Source: Kribbella catacumbae DSM 19601
GTDB taxonomy: Bacteria; Actinomycetota; Actinomycetes; Propionibacteriales; Kribbellaceae
Length of the DNA: 40,847 bases
NCBI RefSeq assembly: GCF_000372465.1
Contig: NZ_AQUZ01000073.1
Span: 848-41,694 of the forward strand
Direction of reading: 5' to 3'
The position numbers were made by a program, and so were the translations under genes. Numbering within the stretch: the stretch's first letter is position 1; each line of letters begins with the position of its first letter. Positions 8,458 through 17,296 of this stretch are shown in pieces. The notes below the pieces were generated by a model, which did not search any database, was not told where the DNA came from, and saw nothing but the letters and a program-made list of their open reading frames with translations.

Positions 8458-9380
8458 CCGACCTGCACGTGGTGGACGCGACCGCGGAGCACGTGGCCGA
8501 GATCGTCGCGGTGATCCACCACGCCTTCTCCGCCCGCCGGACGCTCGACCCGCCGTCGACCGCGTTGTCCGAGAACGCCTCCACGGTTGCCGCCGCCGTT
8601 GCGCAGTACGGCGGGCTGCTGGTGCGGATCGACGGCGAACCGGCCGGGGCGATGCTGTACGACGTGTCGGGCGAGGTGCTCGCGTTGCGCCGGGTGTCGG
8701 TGAATCCGCGCTTCCAAGGGCGCGGGGTGGCGTCGGCGATGGTCGGGTGCGCGGAGGACGCCGCGCGGGCTCGCGGGTTGCGGCGGGTGCGGTTGATCGC
8801 GCGGGTCGAACTGCCTGACACGGTCGAGTTCTGGCGGCGGCGCGGGTACTCGGTGGTCGCGCGCGAGGGGCAGAACCTGATCTATGCGAAGGCGATGCCG
8901 ATCTCGCTGAGTGTTCCGACCGCGGATCACATGCGAGCTGCTGCTGAGGAGCTGGCCGGGCAGTTGCGGGCGGGCGACGTACTGGTGCTGTCCGGCGATC
9001 TGGGCGCAGGGAAGACGACGTTCACCCAGGGCCTCGGCGCTGGTCTGAAGGTGCGGGGCGACATCACTTCGCCGACGTTCGTGATCTCTCGCGTACATCC
9101 TTCGCTAGCCGGTGGACCGGCGCTGGTGCACGTGGACGCCTATCGCCTGGGCGGAATCGCCGAGTTGGACGACCTGGACCTGGACGCCAGCCTCGACGAA
9201 GCAGTCACCGTCGTCGAATGGGGTCAAGGCCTAGCCGAAACCCTGGCTCCCGACCGCTTGGACATCGTCGTCACCCGAGGCGACAACGACACCGACGAAA
9301 CCCGAGACCTCCGTATCACCCCCGCCGGCCCCCGCTGGGCAGAAACCGGCGTACAGCTCTCATCGTTGAACAGGAGCTGA
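8454..9380 (+). CDS. tsaE: GNAT acetyltransferase fused to t6A ATPase TsaE
   Basis: One uninterrupted 308-residue frame holds two proteins. Residues 1-147 are a GNAT N-acetyltransferase (LRRVSVNPRFQGRGVASAMV with the acetyl-CoA R/Q-G-x-G loop, then EFWRRRGYSVV). Residues 148-308 are TsaE, the P-loop ATPase that drives turnover of the TsaB-TsaD complex in making N6-threonylcarbamoyl-adenosine in tRNA. Walker A is GDLGAGKTT (181-189), and TSPTFVI, HVDAYRL and VEWGQ are family motifs. Met148 could serve as an internal start for free TsaE, but no stop separates the domains. The substrate of the acetyltransferase part is unknown. The start overlaps the hydrolase stop by 4 bases, and tsaB starts 2 bases after the end. 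Confidence 0.92.
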   Translation: MTDLHVVDATAEHVAEIVAVIHHAFSARRTLDPPSTALSENASTVAAAVAQYGGLLVRIDGEPAGAMLYDVSGEVLALRRVSVNPRFQGRGVASAMVGCAEDAARARGLRRVRLIARVELPDTVEFWRRRGYSVVAREGQNLIYAKAMPISLSVPTADHMRAAAEELAGQLRAGDVLVLSGDLGAGKTTFTQGLGAGLKVRGDITSPTFVISRVHPSLAGGPALVHVDAYRLGGIAELDDLDLDASLDEAVTVVEWGQGLAETLAPDRLDIVVTRGDNDTDETRDLRITPAGPRWAETGVQLSSLNRS

Positions 9381-9382
9381 CT

Positions 9383-10051
9383 GTGCTTCTCGCCTTTGAT
9401 ACCTCCAGCGCTGCCGTCACCGTGGCGCTTGCCGACCCGATCACCGGCTCCGTGCTCGCTTCCTCTTCCACCGTTGACGCCTTGCGGCATGGGGAGTTGC
9501 TTGCTCCGGCTATCGCTGACGCGTTGGCTACTGCGGGTGCTTCGCCTCGCGACCTCACGAAGATCGCCGTGGGGGTGGGGCCGGGGCCGTTCACCGGGTT
9601 GCGGGTTGGGCTGGTGACTGCGCGGACCATGGCTGACGTGCTCGGGATCGAGATCGCGGGTGTTTGCAGTCTCGACATCCTCGCTCGGCAGTCCTCGCTG
9701 AGCTTGCCGGTTGCCGTCGCGACTGACGCCCGCCGCAAGGAGATCTACTGGGCCCTGTACGACGGTCCTGCGGCTGACGGCAGCCGTCGGCGACTGGAAG
9801 GACCCGCCGTGGACCGCCCGGCCGAGGTCGCGCACGTGCTTGCCGGGTTGCCGGTGATCGGCCGCGGCGCCGTCCTGTACGCCGAGGCGCTCGGAGTCGA
9901 GACCAGCGACGTGATCGAGTACCCGTCGGCCGAAGTACTGGCTCTCGGGGTGGCGACCGGCACCCTGCAGGTCGTCGCGCCAGACCCGCTCTACCTGCGC
10001 CGCCCCGACGTCACGATGTCCGGCGGCCCCAAAAGCGTGCTTCCCAAGTGA
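9383..10051 (+). CDS. tsaB: t6A synthesis subunit TsaB
   Basis: The 222-residue TsaB (YeaZ) is an ASKHA-fold scaffold that pairs with TsaD and TsaE in threonylcarbamoylation of A37 in ANN-decoding tRNAs. Seen: LLAFDTSSAAVTVAL at the N-terminus, HGELLAPAI, the signature VGVGPGPFTGLRVGL and ATDARRKEIYWALY. The GTG at 9383 is preceded at 6 bases by CAGGAG (9371-9376). The opening 300 bases use T-ending codons more than neighbouring genes. The GTG start of rimI overlaps its stop. Confidence 0.95.
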   Translation: MLLAFDTSSAAVTVALADPITGSVLASSSTVDALRHGELLAPAIADALATAGASPRDLTKIAVGVGPGPFTGLRVGLVTARTMADVLGIEIAGVCSLDILARQSSLSLPVAVATDARRKEIYWALYDGPAADGSRRRLEGPAVDRPAEVAHVLAGLPVIGRGAVLYAEALGVETSDVIEYPSAEVLALGVATGTLQVVAPDPLYLRRPDVTMSGGPKSVLPK

Positions 10052-10500
10052 GACCCGCGATCCGCCCAGCCACCGCGACCGACCTGGACGCCCTCGTGGC
10101 GCTCGACCAGGTCTGCTTCGGCGACTCCGCCTGGAGCACCGAGTCCTGGACGGCGGAGTTCGCCCGGCTCGCCACGGATCGCGTGGTGCTCGTGGCGGAC
10201 GAAGGAGTCGCGGTCGGGTACGTCGTACTGCTGGTTCCCCCGGTTGGGGAGGATCCGGTGGAGCTGCTGCGGATCGCGGTCAGCCCGGCGGAGCGGCGTA
10301 CGGGGATCGGCGGGCAGTTGATGACGGCCGCGTTGCAGCGCTGCGCCGGCCGCACGGTTCTACTAGAAGTTGCTGCAGGCAACGAGTCGGCCGGGGCGCT
10401 GTACCGTGGCTTCGGGTTCGAACAGATCAGCCGGCGGCGCGGGTACTACGCCGGCGGCGAGGACGCGGTCATCATGCGATGGCAGGAGGATCATGAGTGA
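10048..10500 (+). CDS. rimI: ribosomal-protein S18 alanine N-acetyltransferase, RimI-type
   Basis: This 150-residue GNAT enzyme acetylates protein N-termini; in E. coli the target is ribosomal protein S18, and mycobacterial RimI is broader. The acetyl-CoA site is RIAVSPAERRTGIGGQLM and the RimI-type C-terminal block is EVAAGNESAGALYRGFGFEQ followed by RRGYY. It sits between tsaB and tsaD, the usual actinobacterial position. It starts with a GTG overlapping the tsaB stop by 4 bases and overlaps tsaD by 8 bases, so coupled translation is likely. Confidence 0.93.
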   Translation: MRPAIRPATATDLDALVALDQVCFGDSAWSTESWTAEFARLATDRVVLVADEGVAVGYVVLLVPPVGEDPVELLRIAVSPAERRTGIGGQLMTAALQRCAGRTVLLEVAAGNESAGALYRGFGFEQISRRRGYYAGGEDAVIMRWQEDHE

Positions 10501-11548
10501 GAACGAGCCCCTGATCCTGGGGATCGAAACCTCGTGCGACGAGACCGGGGTCGGCATCGTGCGCGGGCAGACGCTGCTCGCTGACGCGATCGCCTCCAGT
10601 GTGGAGGAGCATGCCCGGTTCGGCGGCGTTGTCCCCGAGGTCGCCAGTCGCGCGCATCTCGAGGCGATGGTGCCGACGATCCGCCGCGCCTGCGAGACCG
10701 CCGGGATCAAGCCGACCGACGTCGACGCGATCGCCGTCACCAGCGGACCCGGCCTGGCCGGCGCACTGCTGGTCGGTGTCGCCGCCGCCAAGGGACTCGC
10801 GCTCTCACTCGAGAAGCCGTTGTACGGCGTGAATCACCTGGCCGCGCACGTCGCCGTCGACACCCTCGAGCACGGCGACATCCCCAAAGGCGCGATCGCG
10901 ATGCTCGTCTCGGGCGGTCACTCGTCGCTGCTCGCGGTCGAGGACATCACCGTCGGCGTCGAGCCGATGGGCGCGACCATCGACGACGCGGCCGGCGAGG
11001 CTTTCGACAAGGTCGCGCGGGTGCTCGGGCTGCCGTTCCCGGGAGGTCCATATGTCGACAAGGCGGCACGGGATGGCGGGGACGCGCTCTACGTCCGGTT
11101 CCCGCGCGGGCTGACGAGCCAGAAGGATCTGGAGCGGCATCGGTTCGACTTCTCCTTCTCCGGTTTGAAGACGGCCGTCGCCCGGTGGGTCGAGGCCAAG
11201 CGGCGTGACGGTGAGGACGTTCCGATCAACCACGTCGCTGCTGCTTTCCAAGAGGCTGTTTGCGATGTGCTGACGCGGAAGGCGATCGACGCCTGCAAGG
11301 ACCGCGGTTACGAGCACCTGCTGATCGGCGGCGGGGTCGCGGCGAACTCCCGACTGCGGGCGATGGCCGAGGAGCGTTGCTCGGCGGCAGGGATCGCAGT
11401 ACGGGTTCCGCGGCCGGGGTTGTGCACGGACAACGGGGCGATGGTGGCCGCGCTCGGTTCGGAACTCGTCCGGGCCGGGAAGGCGCCGTCGCCGTTGGGG
11501 TTGCCGGCCGATTCGTCGATGCCGATCACGACGGTGCTGAACTCATGA
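10493..11548 (+). CDS. tsaD: tRNA threonylcarbamoyltransferase TsaD
   Basis: The 351-residue catalytic subunit (Gcp/YgjD/Kae1 family) transfers the threonylcarbamoyl group from threonylcarbamoyl-AMP to A37 of tRNA. The family opening is LGIETSCDETGVGI. Metal ligands are His115 and His119 in NHLAAHV and Asp313 in CTDNGAM. VSGGHSSLL and GGGVAANSRLR bind nucleotide. The ATG at 10493 follows GGAGGA closely and gives the canonical N-terminus; the longer upstream frame runs through rimI and is not used. Confidence 0.97.
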   Translation: MSENEPLILGIETSCDETGVGIVRGQTLLADAIASSVEEHARFGGVVPEVASRAHLEAMVPTIRRACETAGIKPTDVDAIAVTSGPGLAGALLVGVAAAKGLALSLEKPLYGVNHLAAHVAVDTLEHGDIPKGAIAMLVSGGHSSLLAVEDITVGVEPMGATIDDAAGEAFDKVARVLGLPFPGGPYVDKAARDGGDALYVRFPRGLTSQKDLERHRFDFSFSGLKTAVARWVEAKRRDGEDVPINHVAAAFQEAVCDVLTRKAIDACKDRGYEHLLIGGGVAANSRLRAMAEERCSAAGIAVRVPRPGLCTDNGAMVAALGSELVRAGKAPSPLGLPADSSMPITTVLNS

Positions 11549-11994
11549 GGTGGCAGCACCCGGCCGGGTTCGAAGCCGATGACGCCGCCTCGCGGATCGA
11601 TCTCGATGTGGTGCACGGGTTCCTCAGTGCGGCGTACTGGGCGCCGGGCATGCCGCGCGAGGTGATGGCGAAGGCGATCGCGGGGTCCTTGAACGTGGGC
11701 GTCTATGAGCCCACCGGCACGCAGGTGGCGTATGCGCGGGCGGTGACGGATCGGGCCACCTTCGCGTGGATCGCGGATGTGTTCGTGCTGGAGTCGCATC
11801 GGGGTCATGGGCTCGGCAAGTTCGTCGTGTCGACGTTGCTGGAGCATCCGGAGTTGCAGGGGTTGCGGCGGATGATGCTGGCGACGGCGGATGCGCATGG
11901 GCTCTATCGGTCGTACGGGTTCGATGACGTGCAGGATCCGAGCATGCTGCTGGTGGTCCAGCGCGATGCGGCGTCGTTGTACGGCCAGTCGTGA
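11545..11994 (+). CDS. GNAT-family N-acetyltransferase
   Basis: The 149-residue protein is a single GNAT domain: IDLDVVHGFLSAAYWAPG, AYARAVTDRATFAWIADVFV and the acetyl-CoA loop ESHRGHGLGKFVV, ending in HGLYRSYGFD. Similar small GNAT proteins opening with Y/W-W-x-x-x-R/M patterns are common in bacteria with unknown substrates. The ATG overlaps the tsaD stop as ATGA, so it belongs to the tsa operon. Confidence 0.9.
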   Translation: MRWQHPAGFEADDAASRIDLDVVHGFLSAAYWAPGMPREVMAKAIAGSLNVGVYEPTGTQVAYARAVTDRATFAWIADVFVLESHRGHGLGKFVVSTLLEHPELQGLRRMMLATADAHGLYRSYGFDDVQDPSMLLVVQRDAASLYGQS

Positions 11995-12698
11995 GCTTTC
12001 CCCGCATCGACCTGCTGGTGGCACCGCCGGATGCGACGGAGTTGGTGGTGCTCGCGCATGGTGGGGCGGAGAACTCGCTTGAGGTGCCGGGTGCGTTTCG
12101 GCCGCCGATCCTGCGGATGTGGCCGTTCGCGCGGGCGGCCGCTGCCGGTGCGCCGGGTGCGGCGGTCGGGCTGATCCGCTATCGCTATCGCGGCTGGAAT
12201 GGTGCCGACGCGCATCCCGCCGCCGATCTGCGGGCGGTGCTCGACAAGTTGCCGCCGCGGATCACGCGCGTGCTCCTGATCGGCCACTCGATGGGCGGCC
12301 GCGCCATTGTTGCTGCCAGCAACCATCCCCTGGTGGCCGGTGTGCTGGGCCTGGCGCCTTGGCTGCCGTCTGGCGAGCCGCTGGTCGCGCCGCGAGGCCC
12401 CGTCGTCCTGGCTCACGGCACGGACGATCGGGTCACCAACCCGGCCTTGACTGCCGACTATGCCCGGCGATTGCGCGCGTCAGGAGCGCCGGTCGCGCTG
12501 CTGTCCGTCGACGGCGAGACTCACTCGATGCTTCGCCGCAGCGCGGACTGGAACGCGCTCGTCGCAGGCTTCACCGCCGGTACGTCGTATGAACCCATGG
12601 GTGAGTTGCCCCGATCATCGCGCTCGGACAGCGCTCTGCGTGGTGTGGTGGACGTTGCGAAATCCAGGCTGCACCTCCGAGTCGTCGGCTCGCTTTAG
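11991..12698 (+). CDS. alpha/beta hydrolase, dienelactone-hydrolase-like
   Basis: The 235-residue cytoplasmic hydrolase has VVLAHGGAEN near the oxyanion site, nucleophile elbow GHSMGG, acid Asp in AHGTDDRVT and His in DGETHSMLR. The substrate is not predictable. The last 35 or so residues after TSYEP (about 12597-12698) lack fold features and read like an unstructured or drifted tail. The GTG start overlaps the preceding GNAT stop by 4 bases. It is the last gene of the forward run, and its stop lies 2 bases before a 16-bp inverted repeat. Confidence 0.85.
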   Translation: MSFPRIDLLVAPPDATELVVLAHGGAENSLEVPGAFRPPILRMWPFARAAAAGAPGAAVGLIRYRYRGWNGADAHPAADLRAVLDKLPPRITRVLLIGHSMGGRAIVAASNHPLVAGVLGLAPWLPSGEPLVAPRGPVVLAHGTDDRVTNPALTADYARRLRASGAPVALLSVDGETHSMLRRSADWNALVAGFTAGTSYEPMGELPRSSRSDSALRGVVDVAKSRLHLRVVGSL

Positions 12699-12787
12699 TG
12701 GCGGGCTCCTGGCCGGGGTGGCGGCAACAGACGCAGCACCTCGTCCGTCGGCGAGCCGGCCAGGAGCCCGCTCGTGAGATCGATCAT
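12695..12787 (-). CDS. possible 30-residue ORF coupled to the methyltransferase gene
   Basis: An ATG at 12787-12785 on the minus strand overlaps the methyltransferase TGA at 12786-12784 as ATGA, the typical arrangement of coupled translation. It gives 30 residues, starting MIDLTSGLLAG and ending PPPRPGARH, with TAA at 12695. The whole ORF lies inside the inverted repeat that probably terminates both converging operons. It may be chance, a degraded gene end, or a real small peptide. Confidence 0.25.
   Translation of the reverse strand: MIDLTSGLLAGSPTDEVLRLLPPPRPGARH
12701..12771. terminator. 16-bp inverted repeat between converging operons
   Basis: GCGGGCTCCTGGCCGG at 12701-12716 is exactly complementary to CCGGCCAGGAGCCCGC at 12756-12771, with a 39-base loop. 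It lies 2 bases after the forward hydrolase stop and 12 bases past the methyltransferase stop on the reverse strand, so it could terminate both. It has no T-tract on either side. Confidence 0.5.
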
Positions 12788-12795
12788 ATGTTCGA
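12780..12795. promoter_or_regulatory. LexA/SOS-box-like palindrome
   Basis: TCGATC-ATAT-GTTCGA matches TCGAAC-N4-GTTCGA with one mismatch (T for A at 12784). It spans the last codons of the methyltransferase gene and the ATG of the 30-codon ORF. No gene start is well placed for classical control, so it may be a chance match. Confidence 0.25.
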
Positions 12796-13965
12796 ATCTA
12801 GTGCGAGCGCAAGTCGGCGACAGGAATACGCGACCGCGTCCCGGCCGATCCGGGTGACGATCAGCGTGGCGCTCGCGGAGCCCTTGGGGGACAGCTTCTT
12901 GCGCAGTACGGCGGGGTCGAAATCCACGCCGCGCTTCTTGATCTCGAGAGTGCCGATGTCCTGCGCGCGTACCCAGGACCGCAGCGCCTTCTCCTTGTAG
13001 GGCAGCTCCTCGATCACCTCGTACGCCGAAGCGAGCGGCGTCGCCACCAGAGCATCGCCGCTCACATAGGCGATCCGCGGATCCAGGAGCCACCCGTCGA
13101 CCGCCTCGGCTACCGCTGTGACCAGCCCTGCCCTGACGACGGCTCCGTCGGGCTCGTAGATGTACTGCCCGACCGGAGCGCTCACAGCCTCCGGGGCCGA
13201 CGTCACGGTCGCGCCACTGGGCAGGAGCGTCGCGCGACGCGCAGTACCGGCGTAGAGCTTGCCTGACCAGAGTGCGGCCTCTTTGACCTCGCCTGCGTCG
13301 CTGACCCACTCCGCCTCGACACCATCCGGTACTGCGCTGTGGGGGATGCCTGGTGCGACCTTGACGCAGGCAGTGCCCGTCAGTAGCTCGGTGATGAAGG
13401 ACCAGGGCGGCGAGTAGGCGTTGTGGTCGAATACCCGCTTCCCATCCGCCCGCCGTGCCGGATCAGCAAAGACCACCTCGTACTGCGAAACGTCCTGCGC
13501 CTCAGCGTCACCTACCAGGACCTCCCCGGGCAGTCCTAGCGCCGCAAGATTGGCCCGAGCCGCAGTGGCCGTCGCTGGGTCCCGTTCGACACCAGTGACT
13601 CTCAACCCGGCCCGGGCGGCACTGATGAGGTCCCCGCCGATCCCGCAGCCCAGGTCGACCACAGTGGCACCCGGGAGTGCTTGGGCGATGCGTGTGGCTC
13701 GGTGTACTCCGACAGTTGTCCGGGTGGCCTGCTCCAGACCGTCTGGGGTGAAGTACATCCGCTCTGCGTCGGCTCCGAACTTGGCGGTCGCCCTGTGTCG
13801 CAGTGAAGCCTGCGTTACCGCTGCGGTGACCAGCGCAGCGTCGTACCGGCGTCTGAGCTGTTCGACCAGGCGCAGCTCGCTGCCGGGGGAGAAGGCGGCG
13901 CAGGTCTCAGCTAGTACTGCGGACCCGTCCGGCGTTAGCAGTGACGTGATCGATGAGGGGTCCAC
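12784..13965 (-). CDS. class I SAM methyltransferase with THUMP-like domain
   Basis: The 393-residue protein has SAM motif I in VVDLGCGIGGDL (about residue 103), the acidic end of strand 2 in VTGVERDP, and motif IV FADPARR, which is close to the DPAR/DPPR pattern of RNA methyltransferases. The C-terminal part (about 280-393, EELPYKEKALRSWVRAQDIG and EIKKRGVDFDPAVLRKKL) is the THUMP-like domain of this family. An RNA substrate is likely but not shown. The start is GTG with only a weak ribosome binding site. It follows the peptidoglycan-binding gene by 10 bases, and a homologue near tsaD/groES is common in actinobacteria. Confidence 0.88.
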   Translation of the reverse strand: MDPSSITSLLTPDGSAVLAETCAAFSPGSELRLVEQLRRRYDAALVTAAVTQASLRHRATAKFGADAERMYFTPDGLEQATRTTVGVHRATRIAQALPGATVVDLGCGIGGDLISAARAGLRVTGVERDPATATAARANLAALGLPGEVLVGDAEAQDVSQYEVVFADPARRADGKRVFDHNAYSPPWSFITELLTGTACVKVAPGIPHSAVPDGVEAEWVSDAGEVKEAALWSGKLYAGTARRATLLPSGATVTSAPEAVSAPVGQYIYEPDGAVVRAGLVTAVAEAVDGWLLDPRIAYVSGDALVATPLASAYEVIEELPYKEKALRSWVRAQDIGTLEIKKRGVDFDPAVLRKKLSPKGSASATLIVTRIGRDAVAYSCRRLALALDSNI

Positions 13966-13975
13966 TCGCCCAAGG

Positions 13976-14590
13976 TTAGAGCGGGCTGGAGCAGGCCTTG
14001 CTCCAGGTGTTGGTCCTGGTGGAGAACAGGCGCCAGTTCATCGCCGAGCGGGTCCTTGGGCCGTAGATGCCGTCAACGGCTAGCCCGTGGCGCTTCTGGA
14101 CTGCCCGGATCACCCCGCGGGTGTTGCTGCCGTAGACGCCGTCCACTGTGAGCTTGTAGCCGTAGCAGTAGTTCAGATTGCGCTGCAGGGTCCGGATGGC
14201 GGTGTCCGGGTCGCCTCTGCGGGAGGTGGTCCGGTACGGGTCGTCGCCGTACATGAGATTGCAGGTGGTGCTCGCGCTGTTCCATACCGCCGGCATGGGG
14301 ATGCCCCAGCCGGTCCTGCCGACAGGTACCAGCCGGGCGTACAGGCACTGCGGTGTCACGGCCGCAGCCGTCCGCAGGCTCTCTGTGGTGGTGTCGTGAG
14401 CAGGCTTGACCTGTACTGCGGGTGCTCCGCCGCCTGGGGCCGGGGCCGCCGCGCCAGGGTTGGTGGACGACGAGTTGTGGAGGCCGTTGGCCGCGAGGCC
14501 GGCGACCACGAACGGGCTGACCGAGATGGCCGCGAACACGACCTTCTGGCGGGCTGTCAGCTTCGGCAACGACGGGAGGCGGAGGGCCAT
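13976..14590 (-). CDS. membrane-anchored peptidoglycan-binding protein
   Basis: The 204-residue protein starts at an ATG after GAGGAGAG. A hydrophobic segment (about 18-36) is a membrane anchor or signal, followed by an Ala/Pro/Gly-rich linker (about 40-65). The middle part has a Cys pair (TPQCLYARL, TTCNLMYG) that could form a disulfide. The C-terminal PG_binding_1 domain (about 125-190) shows AIRTLQRNLNYCYGYKLTVD, GVYGSNTRGVIRAVQ and VDGIYGPRTRSAM. No catalytic domain is seen, so it probably tethers to the cell wall. It diverges from groES across the heat-shock control region. Confidence 0.85.
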   Translation of the reverse strand: MALRLPSLPKLTARQKVVFAAISVSPFVVAGLAANGLHNSSSTNPGAAAPAPGGGAPAVQVKPAHDTTTESLRTAAAVTPQCLYARLVPVGRTGWGIPMPAVWNSASTTCNLMYGDDPYRTTSRRGDPDTAIRTLQRNLNYCYGYKLTVDGVYGSNTRGVIRAVQKRHGLAVDGIYGPRTRSAMNWRLFSTRTNTWSKACSSPL

Positions 14591-14738
14591 GATTCTCTCC
14601 TCGAGTAGTCGATCCCGGGGCGGCCGGGAACCCTACAGAGACGACGGTCCCACGGCCGGGTGGGGTTCGCACAGGCCTCGGTGGCGGAAAGCGTCCGGGC
14701 GGTCACGTGCGGTGGAAGTGTTCGCCAGGGGCGAGAAT

Positions 14739-14765
14739 CTGGCACTCGAGTTGACCGAGTGCTAA
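14739..14765. promoter_or_regulatory. CIRCE element 1 (HrcA operator)
   Basis: The halves are CTGGCACTC (14739-14747) and GAGTGCTAA (14757-14765), separated by 9 bases. The right half is a perfect CIRCE arm and the left differs at two positions. CIRCE is bound by the repressor HrcA, which releases chaperonin genes on heat shock. This site covers the -35 box of the groES promoter. Confidence 0.85.
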
Positions 14766-14779
14766 TCGCGGCCTAGATT
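14751..14779 (+). promoter_or_regulatory. groES-groEL1 promoter
   Basis: The -35 TTGACC (14751-14756) and -10 TAGATT (14774-14779) are spaced by 17 bases, a good vegetative sigma promoter. The -35 lies inside CIRCE 1, and the expected start (about 14785-14787) lies at the left edge of CIRCE 2. The leader to groES would be about 118 bases. Confidence 0.7.
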
Positions 14780-14784
14780 CGGTG

Positions 14785-14811
14785 TTGGCACTCTCCACCC
14801 GAGGGTGCCAG
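14785..14811. promoter_or_regulatory. CIRCE element 2 (HrcA operator)
   Basis: TTGGCACTC (14785-14793) and GGGTGCCAG (14803-14811) are separated by 9 bases. The left arm is one change from consensus; the right arm differs at more positions. It overlaps the predicted transcription start, so HrcA bound at both sites would block polymerase twice. The rest of 14591-14903 (spacer to the divergent reverse gene and the leader) shows no other feature that I recognise. Confidence 0.7.
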
Positions 14812-14903
14812 CGGCCCGGCCTCTGATCCCCGCGACGGCAGAGGCGAACGGCCGCCTGCAACACCTATGACAACACCAAGAACTCGACCGTGGAGGTCAG
14901 CAA

Positions 14904-15200
14904 GTGTCGGTCACGATCAAGCCGCTCGAGGACCGTATCCTCGTTGCGCCGCTCGAAGCCGAGCAGACCACGAAGTCCGGCCTGGTGATCCCGGACACCG
15001 CCAAGGAGAAGCCGCAGGAGGGCGAGGTCCTCGCCGTCGGCCCCGGCCGCATCGACGACAACGGCAACCGCGTCCCGCTGGACGTCAGCGTCGGCGACAA
15101 GGTCATCTACTCCAAGTACGGCGGCACCGAGGTCAAGTACGACGACCAGGACTACCTGATCCTGAGCGCCCGCGACATCCTCGCAGTCGTCACCAAGTGA
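14904..15200 (+). CDS. groES: co-chaperonin GroES
   Basis: The 98-residue lid of the GroEL chaperonin has IKPLEDRILVAPLEAEQTT, the mobile loop TKSGLVIPDTAKEKPQEG, VLAVGPGRIDDNG and VIYSKYGGTEVKYDDQDYLI. Length is standard. The GTG start lies 7 bases after GGAGG (14892-14896). It is the first gene of the operon with groEL1, under HrcA/CIRCE control. Confidence 0.98.
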   Translation: MSVTIKPLEDRILVAPLEAEQTTKSGLVIPDTAKEKPQEGEVLAVGPGRIDDNGNRVPLDVSVGDKVIYSKYGGTEVKYDDQDYLILSARDILAVVTK

Positions 15201-15226
15201 CGATCGCCTGCAGTTCCTGACTGATA

Positions 15227-15259
15227 CCGCTCCGGTGCCGGATCCCGGCACTGGAGCGG
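15227..15259 (+). other. strong hairpin between groES and groEL1
   Basis: CCGCTCCGGTGCCGG (15227-15241) pairs with CCGGCACTGGAGCGG (15245-15259) over 15 positions, with one G-U wobble in RNA and a 3-base loop. No T-run follows, so it is not a classical terminator. It may attenuate, protect or serve as a processing site between the two chaperonin messages. Confidence 0.55.
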
Positions 15260-15318
15260 AGTCGGTTCTCCGGGGCGTGCGGGCACCAATGTTGAAACTC
15301 AGAGAGGGACTTGTTTTT

Positions 15319-16938
<1,620 letters not shown>

Positions 16939-16961
16939 TTCTTCGTTCCAAGCTCCACCCG

Positions 16962-17000
16962 AACTGCCCGGCAGACCACCAGGTCCGCCGGGCAGTTTTT
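16962..17000 (+). terminator. rho-independent terminator of groES-groEL1
   Basis: AACTGCCCGGC (16962-16972) and GCCGGGCAGTT (16987-16997) form an 11-bp stem with a 14-base loop, and the T-run at 16996-17000 completes a textbook intrinsic terminator 24 bases after the groEL1 stop. Confidence 0.9.
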
Positions 17001-17079
17001 CTTGTACTACGCACCCACGCGACGGCGCGCCAGCAGCCGAGGCCCAGAACGCTGGTGGGGATGTCGATGAGATCGGCCG

Positions 17080-17144
17080 CTAGCGCGTTATGGGGCGACT
17101 GGCGCCCTGTAGCGCGCTAGTCGCCCCAGAAGCGGCTAGTCGCC
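17080..17144. repeat. cluster of interlocking inverted and direct repeats
   Basis: CTAGCGCG (17080-17087) pairs with CGCGCTAG (17113-17120), while TGGGGCGACT (17091-17100) pairs with AGTCGCCCCA (17119-17128). The two pairings share bases and cannot form together. GCTAGTCGCC is also repeated directly at 17117-17126 and 17135-17144. The cluster lies between the groEL1 terminator and the sigma-factor gene. The rest of this 358-base spacer has only the terminator and a possible -10 box. Confidence 0.6.
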
Positions 17145-17252
17145 GCTCTACCGAAGCGGGTTGGGGCGGGGTGGCCGGGTAACGATTACTGTTTGTAGTG
17201 GAAAAAGGGCTGGGATCACCTATTGCCACTATGCAAAGGGGGTTGGCCGCCG

Positions 17253-17258
17253 TACTAT
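17253..17258 (+). promoter_or_regulatory. candidate -10 box for the sigma-factor operon
   Basis: TACTAT fits the TANNNT -10 pattern 39 bases before the GTG start. The best-spaced -35 hexamer is ATGCAA (17231-17236, spacer 16), which is poor, so this is tentative. Confidence 0.3.
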
Positions 17259-17296
17259 CTTGCACGCTGAACGGTCTGTAGCAAGGGGGGCTAGGG

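Noticed and set aside
15235..15318. N-terminal extension of GroEL1
   Set aside because: The added residues come from the intergenic hairpin, and the normal GroEL1 N-terminus begins at the ATG at 15319.
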